This document shows positions 1 to 7,196 of a stretch of DNA of 8,485 nt, one piece after another; position 1 is the first letter of the stretch, and every line of letters starts with the position of its first letter. The position numbers and the translations under genes were made by a program. Where the stretch lies: assembly GCA_024762745.1 (NCBI GenBank), contig JANTGV010000033.1:1-8485 (forward strand). The letters are read 5' to 3'. This stretch comes from Sulfurimonas sp. Lineage in GTDB: Bacteria > Campylobacterota > Campylobacteria > Campylobacterales > Sulfurimonadaceae. The notes beneath the pieces were generated by a model. That model saw only the letters and a list, made by a program, of their open reading frames with translations. It did no database searches and was not told the origin of the DNA.

Positions 1-16
1 GCCAGTTTAAGACAAC

Positions 17-35
17 TATAAATACTCTAGGAGTA
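17..35 (+). promoter_or_regulatory. Candidate -10 box and adjacent 13-bp palindrome upstream of the lysine-rich gene
   Basis: TATAAAT at 17-23 resembles a Campylobacterota sigma-70 -10 box, where no strong -35 is expected. It runs into the inverted repeat TACTC-tag-GAGTA at 23-35, placed about where transcription would begin and so operator-like. The window starts only 16 bases upstream, so the rest of the promoter cannot be judged, and a 5-bp-arm palindrome can arise by chance. Confidence 0.25.
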
Positions 36-37
36 CA

Positions 38-67
38 ATGAACTCAGATAGAGAAAAGGAGTCCTAA
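38..67 (+). other. Possible 9-codon upstream ORF (leader peptide)
   Basis: An ATG at 38, four bases after a GGAG at 30-33, opens a short frame encoding MNSDREKES and stopping with TAA at 65-67, one base before the ATG of the lysine-rich gene at 69. The Shine-Dalgarno of the downstream gene (AAGGAG, 56-61) lies inside this frame, so ribosomes finishing it would be placed to restart at 69. This could be translational coupling or chance; nothing in the peptide is recognisable. Confidence 0.25.
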
Positions 68-68
68 A

Positions 69-317
69 ATGGCAAAAAGTGAAAAAGAAGAGAAGAAGTT
101 AAGTAAAAAAGAGCTTGAAAAACTAGCACTAAAAAAGAAAGAAAAAAAAGAGGCCAAAAAGAAAGCTAAAAAACAAGAAAAGAGAAAAAAGTCGAAGAAG
201 ACGAAAGCCAAAAAAGAGGCGCAAAAAAAGTTGAGAGTGAAGCTTACTAAAAAGAAAAAAGAGAAAGCAAAGGCTAAGAAGAAAAAAGCAAATAGAAATT
301 CTAAAAAAGATTCGTAG
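69..317 (+). CDS. Small extremely lysine-rich basic protein, function unknown
   Basis: 82 residues. The start is supported by AAGGAG at 56-61, seven bases before the ATG. Lysine makes up 40 of 82 residues, with 10 Glu, 9 Ala and 3 Arg, and a net charge of about +32. Gly, Pro, Ile, Phe, Tyr, Trp, His and Cys are all absent. The pattern is runs of two to four Lys broken by Ala or Glu, predicting a highly charged helix or disordered chain with no membrane segment or signal peptide. Such composition recalls the tails of bacterial histone H1-like proteins, so nucleic-acid or polyphosphate binding is plausible, but composition alone does not prove homology. The coding strand is almost pure A/G and carries many A-runs. 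It appears to stand alone: 144 bp with a stem-loop separate it from frdC. That it is a real gene is supported by the good ribosome site and the intact frame; its role is unknown. Confidence 0.7.
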   Translation: MAKSEKEEKKLSKKELEKLALKKKEKKEAKKKAKKQEKRKKSKKTKAKKEAQKKLRVKLTKKKKEKAKAKKKKANRNSKKDS

Positions 318-338
318 TATCTAGCCTTGTGCTAGATA
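318..338. repeat. Perfect 8-bp stem-loop directly after the lysine-rich gene
   Basis: TATCTAGC (318-325) and GCTAGATA (331-338) are exact inverted repeats around a 5-base loop CTTGT, beginning immediately after the TAG stop at 315-317. No T-tract follows on the + strand, so it is not a classical intrinsic terminator, but it could act as a weak terminator or protect a 3' end. The downstream arm overlaps a TATAAT sequence (337-342), so the element may instead belong to the frd promoter region. Confidence 0.5.
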
Positions 339-461
339 TAATAGTGTAAAATCCTCTATATCACCTCCCTACCTTTAAACTTTTTTTTAAATTTTAAGAG
401 ATATATACTTTAATTTATATAGATTGTTGTAGAATAATGTAATTAATTTTATGGAGTTTAA
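337..461 (+). promoter_or_regulatory. Likely frd promoter region
   Basis: The only non-coding gap upstream of frdC. TATAAT at 337-342 is a perfect -10 box; transcription from there would start near 349 and give a leader of about 110 bases. A second candidate is TAGAAT at 430-435, preceded by A/T-rich sequence with T-runs (T8 at 381-388 and ATTTTAAG-type stretches), like the periodic T-rich upstream signal of Campylobacterota promoters; it would give a leader of about 20 bases. No convincing -35 is visible for either. GGAG at 453-456, five bases before the frdC ATG, is the ribosome site. Which box is used cannot be decided from sequence. Confidence 0.45.
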
Positions 462-1193
462 ATGCGTAAAGAAAAGATAGATAAAACACCCGCAAGGTTG
501 GATTTTCTGCAGAGTTTTACAGGTTTAATACTCGCTCTGTTTATCATGGGGCATATACTTTTTGAAGCTTCAATATTAATCTCAAATGAGATGATGTATA
601 TGGTGACAATAATGTTCGAAGGTTATTATTTCTTTGGAGAGACATATCCGGGAATTATCTCATTTTTAGCCGCTGCAATTTTTGTTATATTTATTCTTCA
701 TGCTGCAATAGCTATGAAAAAATTTCCTTCATCGTATAGAAACTACAAGGTAATGAAGAATCATGTATCTAGAATGAAGCATGAGGACTCATCTCTCTGG
801 ATAATACAAATAATTACCGGTTTCATGATGTTTTTTATGGGCTCAGTGCATCTCTATATGATGATTGCAGAGCCTGCAGACATAGGCCCCTACGCCAGTT
901 CACATAGAGTTGTAGATGAGTTTATGGGACCTCTTTACTTTATGCTTTTAATCTCTGTAGTTTCACACGCATTCATAGGTCTCTATCGTTTAGCTCTAAA
1001 ATGGGGATTTATGGAGGGGGAAAATACTAAAGTCTCTCGTGCCAGATTTAAATTACTTATGAAAGCTATGATAGCTATTTATATAATCGTTGGGCTTGCT
1101 TCTTTGGGAAAATACACTTACATAGGTCTGACACATGATTTTAGCGATGGTGTACGATATAAGTCTGAAACGATTAAGATGGAGAATCACTAA
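462..1193 (+). CDS. frdC: Fumarate reductase cytochrome b subunit, dihaem membrane anchor
   Basis: 243 residues. This integral membrane anchor exchanges electrons between menaquinol and the FrdB iron-sulfur chain through two b haems. Five hydrophobic helices lie near residues 15-40, 64-85, 112-136, 154-177 and 198-221. The four haem-ligand histidines H31, H80, H130 and H169 have spacings 49, 50 and 39, identical to Wolinella succinogenes FrdC H44, H93, H143 and H182 as I recall that sequence. Other shared blocks are KFP (residues 87-89), GSVHLY, IGP and GLYRLA.KWG. E53 aligns with the quinol-site Glu66 of Wolinella. The E-pathway Glu180, two residues before the last haem His, is Val167 here, which is unusual for this subunit. 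The start has GGAG five bases upstream. The stop TAA shares its last base with the frdA start (TAATG), so translation is probably coupled. Family and complex are clear; physiological direction (fumarate reduction or succinate oxidation) is not. Confidence 0.95.
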   Translation: MRKEKIDKTPARLDFLQSFTGLILALFIMGHILFEASILISNEMMYMVTIMFEGYYFFGETYPGIISFLAAAIFVIFILHAAIAMKKFPSSYRNYKVMKNHVSRMKHEDSSLWIIQIITGFMMFFMGSVHLYMMIAEPADIGPYASSHRVVDEFMGPLYFMLLISVVSHAFIGLYRLALKWGFMEGENTKVSRARFKLLMKAMIAIYIIVGLASLGKYTYIGLTHDFSDGVRYKSETIKMENH

Positions 1194-3181
1194 TGAAAGT
1201 AGTCTATACAGATGTTTTAATCATTGGTGGTGGTCTTGCAGGTCTTAGAGTCGCGACAGGTGTCAAAGAGAGAGGTCATGATGCAGTGGTTCTCTCACTT
1301 GTTCCTCCAAAACGTTCACACTCGGCAGCAGCTCAAGGTGGAATGCAAGCATCTTTAGCAAACTGTAAAATGGGAGAAGGTGACAATGAAGATGTACACT
1401 TCTCAGACACTATCAAAGGAAGCGACTGGGGAGCTGATCAAGAAGTAGCACGTATGTTTGTTCACTGTGCACCAAAGGCAATCCGTGAACTTGCTCACTG
1501 GGGTGTTCCTTGGACTCGAGTCCATCGTGGAGAGCATACAGCTATTATAAATGCAGAGAGAGTGACAATCAGTGAAAAAGATGAAGCGCATGGACTTATA
1601 ACGGCACGCGATTTTGGCGGTACTAAAAAATGGAGAACCTGTTATACATCTGATGGTACAGGACACTCTATGCTTTTTGCTATGGATAACAAAGCTAAAC
1701 AGGAGAAAGTCGAAGTACATGAACGTTTAGAAGCGATTTCACTTATTCATGAAAATGGTCGCTGCTACGGGGCTGTTGCAAGAAACCTTATGAGTGGAGA
1801 GCTTGTAGCTTATGTATCAAAGGCAACAACAATCGCAACTGGTGGATATGGCCGTATCTATAGTGTTTCAACAAACGCAATTATATGTCAAGGAATGGGT
1901 CAGGCGATAGCACTTGAGACTGGAGTTGCGACACTTGGAAATATGGAAGCTATACAGTTTCACCCTACTGCCATAGTTCCTGTTGGAATTCTTACTACTG
2001 AAGGATGTCGTGGTGATGGGGGACTTCTATTAGATAAAGACGGATACAGATTTATGCCAGATTATGAGCCGGATAAAAAAGAGCTAGCCTCACGTGATGT
2101 TGTAAGTCGTAGAATGACGGAACATATGAGAAAAGGTAAAGGTGTCAAGAGCCGTTATGGAGACCACTTATGGTTGGACATTACAATTCTTGGACGCGAA
2201 CATATAGAAAAAAATCTTCGCGAAGTTAAAGAGATATGTGAGAACTTTTTAGGAATAGATCCTGCGGTAGATTGGATCCCGGTTCGTCCGACTCAGCACT
2301 ACTCTATGGGTGGAATTAGAACAAAATATACTGGAGAGTCTCAAACTCTCAAAGGCCTCTACTCTTGTGGTGAAGCAGCTTGTTGGGATATGCATGGCTT
2401 TAACCGTCTTGGCGGGAACTCTGTTAGTGAGACTGTTGTCTCTGGAATGTTAGTGGCTGAGTATATCAGTGATTATCTCGACAGTGATGAGAGTCATTTG
2501 AGTATTCATACTGCGAATGTAGAAAAGTTTGTGAAGGTTGAACAAGAAAAATTAGATGCTCTCCTAGCCAAAGAGAATGGGGAAGATGCGTATGTGCTTC
2601 GTCGTGCTATGGAAGATATAATGATGAACAAGGTTGGAATCTTTAGAAATGGGGATGACCTGCAAGAGGCTGTTAATGAGCTTGAAGAGTTGCATAAACG
2701 CTCTAAAAACATTGAAGTTTTTCGTTCAAAATCTCGCGCAGCGAATCCTGCACTTGTAAATGCATACAGAACGCAAAAGATGATAAAAGTTGCACTTACT
2801 GTAGCCTATGGGGCACTACTTAGAAAAGAGAGCCGTGGAGCTCATTCACGTGAGGATTATCCAGAGCGTGATGATGCCAATTGGTTGAAACGCTCAATTA
2901 CATCTTGGCCTGATGCGAATCAGACTATACCAACCATGGAGTATGAAGAGATAGATATATCAAAAATGGAACTGCCACCAGGTTTTCGTGGTTATGGAAA
3001 AGATTTAACTAAGCATCACCCTCAAACGCAGGAAAGAGAGACTATAGTTAAGACAATCAGAGAAAAGCTGGAAACAGAGGGTGGGGATCGTTACAAAATC
3101 CAAAATGCCCTTATGCCTTTTTTAGATAAACTCCCTGAAAAATATCGTGGGACTAATGAGAGATTAGGAGAGAACGCATGA
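1193..3181 (+). CDS. frdA: Fumarate reductase flavoprotein subunit
   Basis: 662 residues, close to the 656 of Wolinella FrdA. It is the catalytic subunit, interconverting fumarate and succinate at a covalently bound FAD, and is peripheral on the cytoplasmic side with no signal peptide. The N-terminal dinucleotide fold has the [10 protein letters not shown] motif at residues 12-21. H43 in [10 protein letters not shown] is the expected FAD-linkage histidine. Substrate and catalytic residues are visible: H257 (QFHPTA), T269-E270 ([10 protein letters not shown]), R301 (SRDVVSRRM, the proton-shuttling arginine), H369 (TQHYSMGGI) and R405 (GFNRLGGNS). The C-terminal region carries the helical bundle and the SRAAN / [12 protein letters not shown] blocks typical of the family. 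The start is supported by GGAG at 1181-1184, eight bases upstream. It overlaps frdC by one base and frdB by four (ATGA). A bifunctional or reverse-running succinate dehydrogenase cannot be excluded from sequence. Confidence 0.97.
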   Translation: MKVVYTDVLIIGGGLAGLRVATGVKERGHDAVVLSLVPPKRSHSAAAQGGMQASLANCKMGEGDNEDVHFSDTIKGSDWGADQEVARMFVHCAPKAIRELAHWGVPWTRVHRGEHTAIINAERVTISEKDEAHGLITARDFGGTKKWRTCYTSDGTGHSMLFAMDNKAKQEKVEVHERLEAISLIHENGRCYGAVARNLMSGELVAYVSKATTIATGGYGRIYSVSTNAIICQGMGQAIALETGVATLGNMEAIQFHPTAIVPVGILTTEGCRGDGGLLLDKDGYRFMPDYEPDKKELASRDVVSRRMTEHMRKGKGVKSRYGDHLWLDITILGREHIEKNLREVKEICENFLGIDPAVDWIPVRPTQHYSMGGIRTKYTGESQTLKGLYSCGEAACWDMHGFNRLGGNSVSETVVSGMLVAEYISDYLDSDESHLSIHTANVEKFVKVEQEKLDALLAKENGEDAYVLRRAMEDIMMNKVGIFRNGDDLQEAVNELEELHKRSKNIEVFRSKSRAANPALVNAYRTQKMIKVALTVAYGALLRKESRGAHSREDYPERDDANWLKRSITSWPDANQTIPTMEYEEIDISKMELPPGFRGYGKDLTKHHPQTQERETIVKTIREKLETEGGDRYKIQNALMPFLDKLPEKYRGTNERLGENA

Positions 3182-3915
3182 GTGATAAAAAACCGAGACT
3201 TTTAAAGATAAGTATACTGCGTTTTGATCCGCATGATCCTGATGATTTTCCACATATGGAGACTTTTGAGGTAGAAGAAGCTGATGGGATGACCCTTTTC
3301 ATAGCTCTTAATGAGATACGTGAGCATCATGATAATTCACTAAAGTTTGACTTTGTATGTCGTGCAGGAATCTGTGGAAGCTGCTCTATGCTTGTAAACG
3401 GTCGTCCAACACTTGCGTGTAGAACTTTGACTGCAAAACTCGATGAACACTTTACACTCGCACCACTGCCTCTGTTTGAACTTATAGGAGACCTTTCTGT
3501 ATATACCGGAAAGTGGATGAGAGGCTTAAACGCAAGGTTAGAGACTTGGATTCATGATAAAGAAGAAGAGCTGAATGTTGATAAATTAGAAGAGAGAATG
3601 GAGCCAGCTTTAGCTGATGAGATTTACGAACTTGATCGTTGTGTAGAGTGTGGATGTTGTGTTGCCGGATGTGGTACAGCACAGATGAATCCATATTTTG
3701 TGGGAGCAGTTGGACTTAACAAAATTGCTCGCTATCAACTAGACCCAAGAGATAAACGTAGTGATGATGACTACTATGAGTTGATTGGAAATGAAGATGG
3801 AGTTTTTGGTTGCATGACACTTTTAGGGTGTGAGGATGTCTGTCCAAAAGATTTGCCACTTCAGAGTAAAATAGCGTATCTAAGACGTATGATGCTCAAA
3901 AATACATTAAAATAA
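3178..3915 (+). CDS. frdB: Fumarate reductase iron-sulfur subunit
   Basis: 245 residues (Wolinella FrdB is 239). It carries electrons between the FrdC haems and the FrdA flavin through three clusters, and all ligands are present. [2Fe-2S]: C61, C66, C69 and C81 in the plant-ferredoxin-like N-terminal domain (CRAGICGSC, then LAC). [4Fe-4S]: C155, C158, C161 and C222 (CVECGCC and DVCP). [3Fe-4S]: C165, C212 and C218. Each cysteine sits four residues downstream of its recalled Wolinella counterpart, so the spacing is fully conserved. AGGAG at 3166-3170 lies seven bases before the ATG, which overlaps the frdA stop as ATGA. It has no signal peptide and is a cytoplasmic peripheral subunit. The gene completes the frdCAB operon; gdhA begins 16 bases after its stop with no terminator between. 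Confidence 0.97.
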   Translation: MSDKKPRLLKISILRFDPHDPDDFPHMETFEVEEADGMTLFIALNEIREHHDNSLKFDFVCRAGICGSCSMLVNGRPTLACRTLTAKLDEHFTLAPLPLFELIGDLSVYTGKWMRGLNARLETWIHDKEEELNVDKLEERMEPALADEIYELDRCVECGCCVAGCGTAQMNPYFVGAVGLNKIARYQLDPRDKRSDDDYYELIGNEDGVFGCMTLLGCEDVCPKDLPLQSKIAYLRRMMLKNTLK

Positions 3916-3931
3916 ATAGGAACAAAATTAT

Positions 3932-5284
3932 ATGGATATAAAAGATAAAGTCAAAAAGTTTGAAAAGGGTGACTGCGCAGAAAATAAAGTTTTTTATCAA
4001 GCAATGGAAGAGGTTATTTACTCAATCGCACCGCTTTTAGAGTCAGATGAAAAATATGCGAGATATGCAATACTTGAGAGACTTGTTTTACCAGATAGAA
4101 TTATAAAGTTTAAAGTTACTTGGATGGATGATAAGCAACAGATTCAAGTAAATACCGGTTACCGCGTACAGTTTAACAATGCACTTGGACCATATAAAGG
4201 CGGACTGCGTTTTCACCCGAGTGTTAATGAGGGAATACTAAAGTTTTTAGGGTTTGAGCAGATACTTAAAAATTCTTTGACTGGTCTTCCTATCGGTGGT
4301 GCTAAAGGTGGAAGTGACTTTGACCCAAAAGGCAAGAGTGATTTTGAGGTTATGAAGTTCTGTTCTGCGTTTATGACAGAGTTACATAAATATATCGGTC
4401 CTAGAATGGATGTTCCTGCTGGAGATATTGGAGTTGGCTCTCGTGAAATCGGCTATCTTTTTGGAGAGTATAAGAAGATTACTTCAACATATGAGGGTGT
4501 TCTTACAGGAAAGCCTTTTGTATTTGGTGGTTCTTTGATGCGTCCTGAGGCAACGGGATATGGAACGGTCTATTTTACAGAGAAGATGTTGGAATTAGAA
4601 GGAAAAGAGCCTCTAGAGGGTAAAATATGTACTGTAAGTGGAGCTGGAAATGTAGCTCTGCATGCGATAGAAAAACTGCAGCAACTTGGCGCTATTCCAG
4701 TCTCTTGTACAGATTCTAAAGGAACAATTTATGACTCTAGAGGTGTTGATCTATTTCTGTTAAAAGAGTTGAAACTTGAACGTAGGGTTTCTCTTGAGGA
4801 GTATGTAAAGACGCATCCTGAAGCTAAGTATACTCCTGTTGAAGATTACCCAGAAGGTGCTCATGCAGTTTGGGATATACCATGTTATGCTGCGTTTCCA
4901 TGTGCTACACAAAATGAGCTCAATGATATTGATGCTCAAAATTTGATAGTTAACGGATGTGTAAGTGTAAGTGAAGGTGCAAATATGCCATCTACTCCAA
5001 AAGCCGTGAATGATTTCTTGTCTCATAAAATCTGTTTTGCTCCTGCAAAAGCAGCAAACGCAGGTGGAGTTGCCGTAAGTGAGTTTGAGATGTCTCAAAA
5101 CGCAGCGATGGCTAAATGGACTTTTGAAGAGGTCGATGAAAAATTGAAAACAACTATGCACCAGATATGTACACGTGTCGCGTTGACAGCTAAAGATTAT
5201 GGTGTTGAAGGTAACTATGTAGACGGTGCAAATATCGCAGGTTTTAAGAAAGTTGCTGATGCTATGATAGCAGAGGGTATATAG
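3932..5284 (+). CDS. gdhA: Glutamate dehydrogenase, hexameric (probably NADP-dependent) type
   Basis: 450 residues, the usual length of the small hexameric class. It catalyses reductive amination of 2-oxoglutarate with ammonium to glutamate, or the reverse, in the cytoplasm. The N-terminal substrate domain has RVQFNNALGPYKGGLRFHP (K89), K113, the active-site signature LPIGGAKGGSDFDPKG with catalytic K125, and PAGDIGVG with catalytic D165. The C-terminal Rossmann domain begins near residue 205 with RPEATGYG and has the nucleotide loop SGAGNVA (236-242) and a TDSKG stretch at the end of the second strand. Overall resemblance is to the bacterial biosynthetic NADPH enzymes such as E. coli GdhA, but coenzyme choice is inferred. 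A modest TAGGAA at 3917-3922 precedes the ATG. The short gap after frdB suggests readthrough from the frd promoter, so ammonium assimilation may follow central carbon metabolism. The stop TAG is embedded in the AGGAG ribosome site of the next gene. Confidence 0.96.
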   Translation: MDIKDKVKKFEKGDCAENKVFYQAMEEVIYSIAPLLESDEKYARYAILERLVLPDRIIKFKVTWMDDKQQIQVNTGYRVQFNNALGPYKGGLRFHPSVNEGILKFLGFEQILKNSLTGLPIGGAKGGSDFDPKGKSDFEVMKFCSAFMTELHKYIGPRMDVPAGDIGVGSREIGYLFGEYKKITSTYEGVLTGKPFVFGGSLMRPEATGYGTVYFTEKMLELEGKEPLEGKICTVSGAGNVALHAIEKLQQLGAIPVSCTDSKGTIYDSRGVDLFLLKELKLERRVSLEEYVKTHPEAKYTPVEDYPEGAHAVWDIPCYAAFPCATQNELNDIDAQNLIVNGCVSVSEGANMPSTPKAVNDFLSHKICFAPAKAANAGGVAVSEFEMSQNAAMAKWTFEEVDEKLKTTMHQICTRVALTAKDYGVEGNYVDGANIAGFKKVADAMIAEGI

Positions 5285-5296
5285 GAGAATCTTATC
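5283..5296 (+). promoter_or_regulatory. Shine-Dalgarno with apparent ATC start codon for mscS
   Basis: AGGAG at 5283-5287 overlaps the gdhA stop codon and is followed, after six bases, by ATC at 5294. No ATG, GTG or TTG exists in this frame between the gdhA stop at 5282 and GTG at 5393. Reading from the ATC gives an 18-residue signal peptide. The spacing matches that of the frd genes (7-8 bases), so this is the site a ribosome would be expected to use. Confidence 0.6.
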
Positions 5297-7123
5297 AAAT
5301 ATTTTATAGTTCTATTTTTTCTAATCATATCTCTATCTTTAAACGCAGGTGAGGTAAAGTATACAAAGTTTTTAGACAGGCAGATTGAGTTTGTGTATCA
5401 GATGGATGAACACAATATTACTCAAGAAGTTATTAAGAATATTGTTAGGGAACAGGAGTTGGCATACGAACTTGCACTTGATGAACTTATGTCAAATAAG
5501 AGTGACTATATAGAGAGCTTGAATCTTTTTAGTTCAGAGATTTTTTCACTTAAGAAGATTATGTCGATTAATAAAAGAGCAGGGAATACATATGCTGTTT
5601 TAAGAGATGAAGTGTTGGTAAAATCATATAGAGTGGTTCGTGCACAACAGCAACTAATAAAAAATATTTTGCTTGCTCTTGACCTGCCTGATATAGAGAA
5701 GTTTGAGGAGGCATTAAATAACTATATAACTCAAAATCAACTAGAAGTTCAAAAAATTTATGCAACGAGCTATCTTGAAAAACTCTCTATAGAGTCAGAT
5801 TCGAAAACTTTGAGACAGGCGAAAAAAAATATTAAAGAGTTTTATGCACTTAAAGAGATAAATGTTGATATGGTTAATAATATCTATAAACTTGAAAATA
5901 GAATGTATAGACTTAATAAATATAGTAAATATCATCTTATTAAACCGGTTTTATATATAAACTCTCTAAAAACAGTACAGTCTGTTAACAATATTTTGGA
6001 ACCTTATGGTTTAACGATTGTAAAAATAGTTTTTATCATTATTTTATTTATTTTGATTTATGCTTTTAGAAAATTCATTTATACTCCTCTCGAGGGATAT
6101 GTCCTTAAGATTGATCTTCTGAAAAAATATTCTCACCAGATTTCAGCACGTCTGCGAAAACCGATAGACTATGTCATCATAATTATAAACATCAATATGG
6201 CGATATTTGTTTATAATGATTTTAGTAATGTTGAAGTAGTTTCTAAAATTTTTAATATGATTTACGGCTTTTTCTTTATGTTAATTATTTATAAGGTTGT
6301 AAATACAGTTGCAGGTATAAAACTCCATGAGATTGATACGTCTGAGAAGAAGATCAAGAATGAGCTTATAAATGTTGGTATGAAAATACTCAACTTTACA
6401 ATTGTAATTATAGGACTGTTGATTATCCTCTATTTTGCAGGTGTGAACTTAACAGCTGTTTTATCAGGTCTTGGAATAGGTGGTTTAGCTGTTGCGTTTG
6501 CTGCAAAAGATACTATTGCAAACTTTTTTGGAACTCTCTCAATTCTCTTTAGTGATGTTTTCTCTCAAGGTGATTGGATCGTTGTTGACGGTAAAGAGGG
6601 AGTAGTTGTTGAGATAGGGCTTAGAGTTACAACAATCAGAACATTTGATAATGCGCTAATATCGATTCCAAATGGTACAGTGGCTGTGAAAGATGTTCAA
6701 AACTGGGATAGAAGAACTCTTGGAAGAAGAATTAAGATGAGTCTTGGTATCAAATATAATTCTAAGTCGCAGGATATTAAAAACGCAGTGGCAGAGATTC
6801 GTGAGATGATAGATCAACACCCTAAAATAATCACTCAAAATACTAAGTATGAACACTCTTTAAAGAAGGGAAATATATTGGTATCCAGGGATGATTTAGA
6901 GGGTGTGAAAAAGAATCTTTTAGTCTATTTGGATGAGTTTGGTGATTCAAGCATGAATATTCTGATTTACTGTTTTACTAAGTCAATTAAATGGGATGAA
7001 TGGCTGGAGACTAAAGAGGAGATTATGCATAATATTATGGAGATATTTGAAAGAAACTCGTTAGAGTTTGCGTTTCCTTCTATATCAATCTATAATGAAA
7101 GTGAGACAAAAACGCAAGATTAA
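5294..7123 (+). CDS. MscS-family mechanosensitive ion channel with periplasmic N-terminal domain
   Basis: About 609 residues from ATC 5294, or 576 from the first conventional start, GTG 5393, which has no good ribosome site. I prefer 5294 because the added residues begin MKYFIVLFFLIISLSLNA, a textbook signal peptide ending in an N-A cleavage site. Numbered from there: a helical, charged, probably periplasmic domain at about 19-235; membrane helices near 240-260, 293-310, 319-341 and 365-384; then the pore helix at about 386-415, with the Gly/Ala-rich LSGLGIGGLAVAFAAKDTI and NFFG that mark MscS TM3. The beta domain at about 416-478 has GDWIVVDGKEGVVVEIG and the SIPNG motif (457-461) before VQNW. 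An alpha/beta C-terminal domain completes the cytoplasmic vestibule. The family releases ions and small solutes on osmotic downshock. Length and the large N-terminal region fit the bigger MscS relatives rather than E. coli MscS itself. It lies nine bases after gdhA and may be translationally coupled. Confidence 0.9.
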   Translation: MKYFIVLFFLIISLSLNAGEVKYTKFLDRQIEFVYQMDEHNITQEVIKNIVREQELAYELALDELMSNKSDYIESLNLFSSEIFSLKKIMSINKRAGNTYAVLRDEVLVKSYRVVRAQQQLIKNILLALDLPDIEKFEEALNNYITQNQLEVQKIYATSYLEKLSIESDSKTLRQAKKNIKEFYALKEINVDMVNNIYKLENRMYRLNKYSKYHLIKPVLYINSLKTVQSVNNILEPYGLTIVKIVFIIILFILIYAFRKFIYTPLEGYVLKIDLLKKYSHQISARLRKPIDYVIIIININMAIFVYNDFSNVEVVSKIFNMIYGFFFMLIIYKVVNTVAGIKLHEIDTSEKKIKNELINVGMKILNFTIVIIGLLIILYFAGVNLTAVLSGLGIGGLAVAFAAKDTIANFFGTLSILFSDVFSQGDWIVVDGKEGVVVEIGLRVTTIRTFDNALISIPNGTVAVKDVQNWDRRTLGRRIKMSLGIKYNSKSQDIKNAVAEIREMIDQHPKIITQNTKYEHSLKKGNILVSRDDLEGVKKNLLVYLDEFGDSSMNILIYCFTKSIKWDEWLETKEEIMHNIMEIFERNSLEFAFPSISIYNESETKTQD

Positions 7124-7150
7124 GTTTTCTAATATCAGTTTCAGTATTTT

Positions 7151-7166
7151 GTGATAAAATCATCAC
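7151..7166. repeat. Inverted repeat GTGAT-N6-ATCAC overlapping the candidate -10
   Basis: GTGAT (7151-7155) and ATCAC (7162-7166) are exact reverse complements separated by six bases. The spacing and symmetry are operator-like, and the site would sit on the promoter. It does not match the CRP consensus well: TGTGA to TCAC is eight bases apart rather than six, and the last base is T not A. A 5-bp-arm repeat may be chance. Confidence 0.3.
7152..7160 (+). promoter_or_regulatory. Candidate extended -10 promoter for the torD-type operon
   Basis: TGaTAAAAT (7152-7160) matches an extended -10 element (TG, one base, then a -10 box) in the 73-bp gap after mscS. It would start transcription near 7167, about 30 bases before the ATG at 7197. 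The box lies inside an inverted repeat GTGAT-N6-ATCAC (7151-7166), a possible regulator site. TATAAA at 7181-7186 is a weaker alternative that would give a near-leaderless message. No intrinsic terminator for mscS is visible in the gap. Confidence 0.4.
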
Positions 7167-7196
7167 TTCAAAAAAACTAATATAAAGAATTTTAGC

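Noticed and set aside
340..370. Strong minus-strand Shine-Dalgarno GGAGGTGAT
   Set aside because: No ATG, GTG or TTG follows at usable distance and no minus-strand gene lies beyond it.
378..395. Intrinsic terminator at the T8 run
   Set aside because: No G+C-containing hairpin directly precedes the T-run; it fits better as the T-rich upstream part of a promoter.
451..480. Alternative ATG at 451 overlapping the frdC ribosome site
   Set aside because: It opens a 9-codon out-of-frame ORF with no Shine-Dalgarno of its own; the frdC start at 462 has GGAG at correct spacing and matches the family N-terminus.
1403..1720. Minus-strand open frame of 105 codons inside frdA
   Set aside because: It is a shadow of the strongly conserved frdA frame, with no ribosome site or recognisable motif. 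The same applies to the minus-strand frames at 2506-2712, 3482-3694, 4760-5161, 5568-5765, 6656-6856 and 8229-8483.
1193..3915. Succinate dehydrogenase (sdhAB) rather than fumarate reductase
   Set aside because: The gene order C-A-B, the single dihaem five-helix anchor and residue spacing fit the Wolinella-type fumarate reductase; the direction in the cell is left open.
7150..7167. CRP/FNR-type binding site (TGTGA...TCAC)
   Set aside because: The half-sites are eight rather than six bases apart for CRP, and the FNR half-site TTGAT is absent; only the generic inverted repeat is retained.
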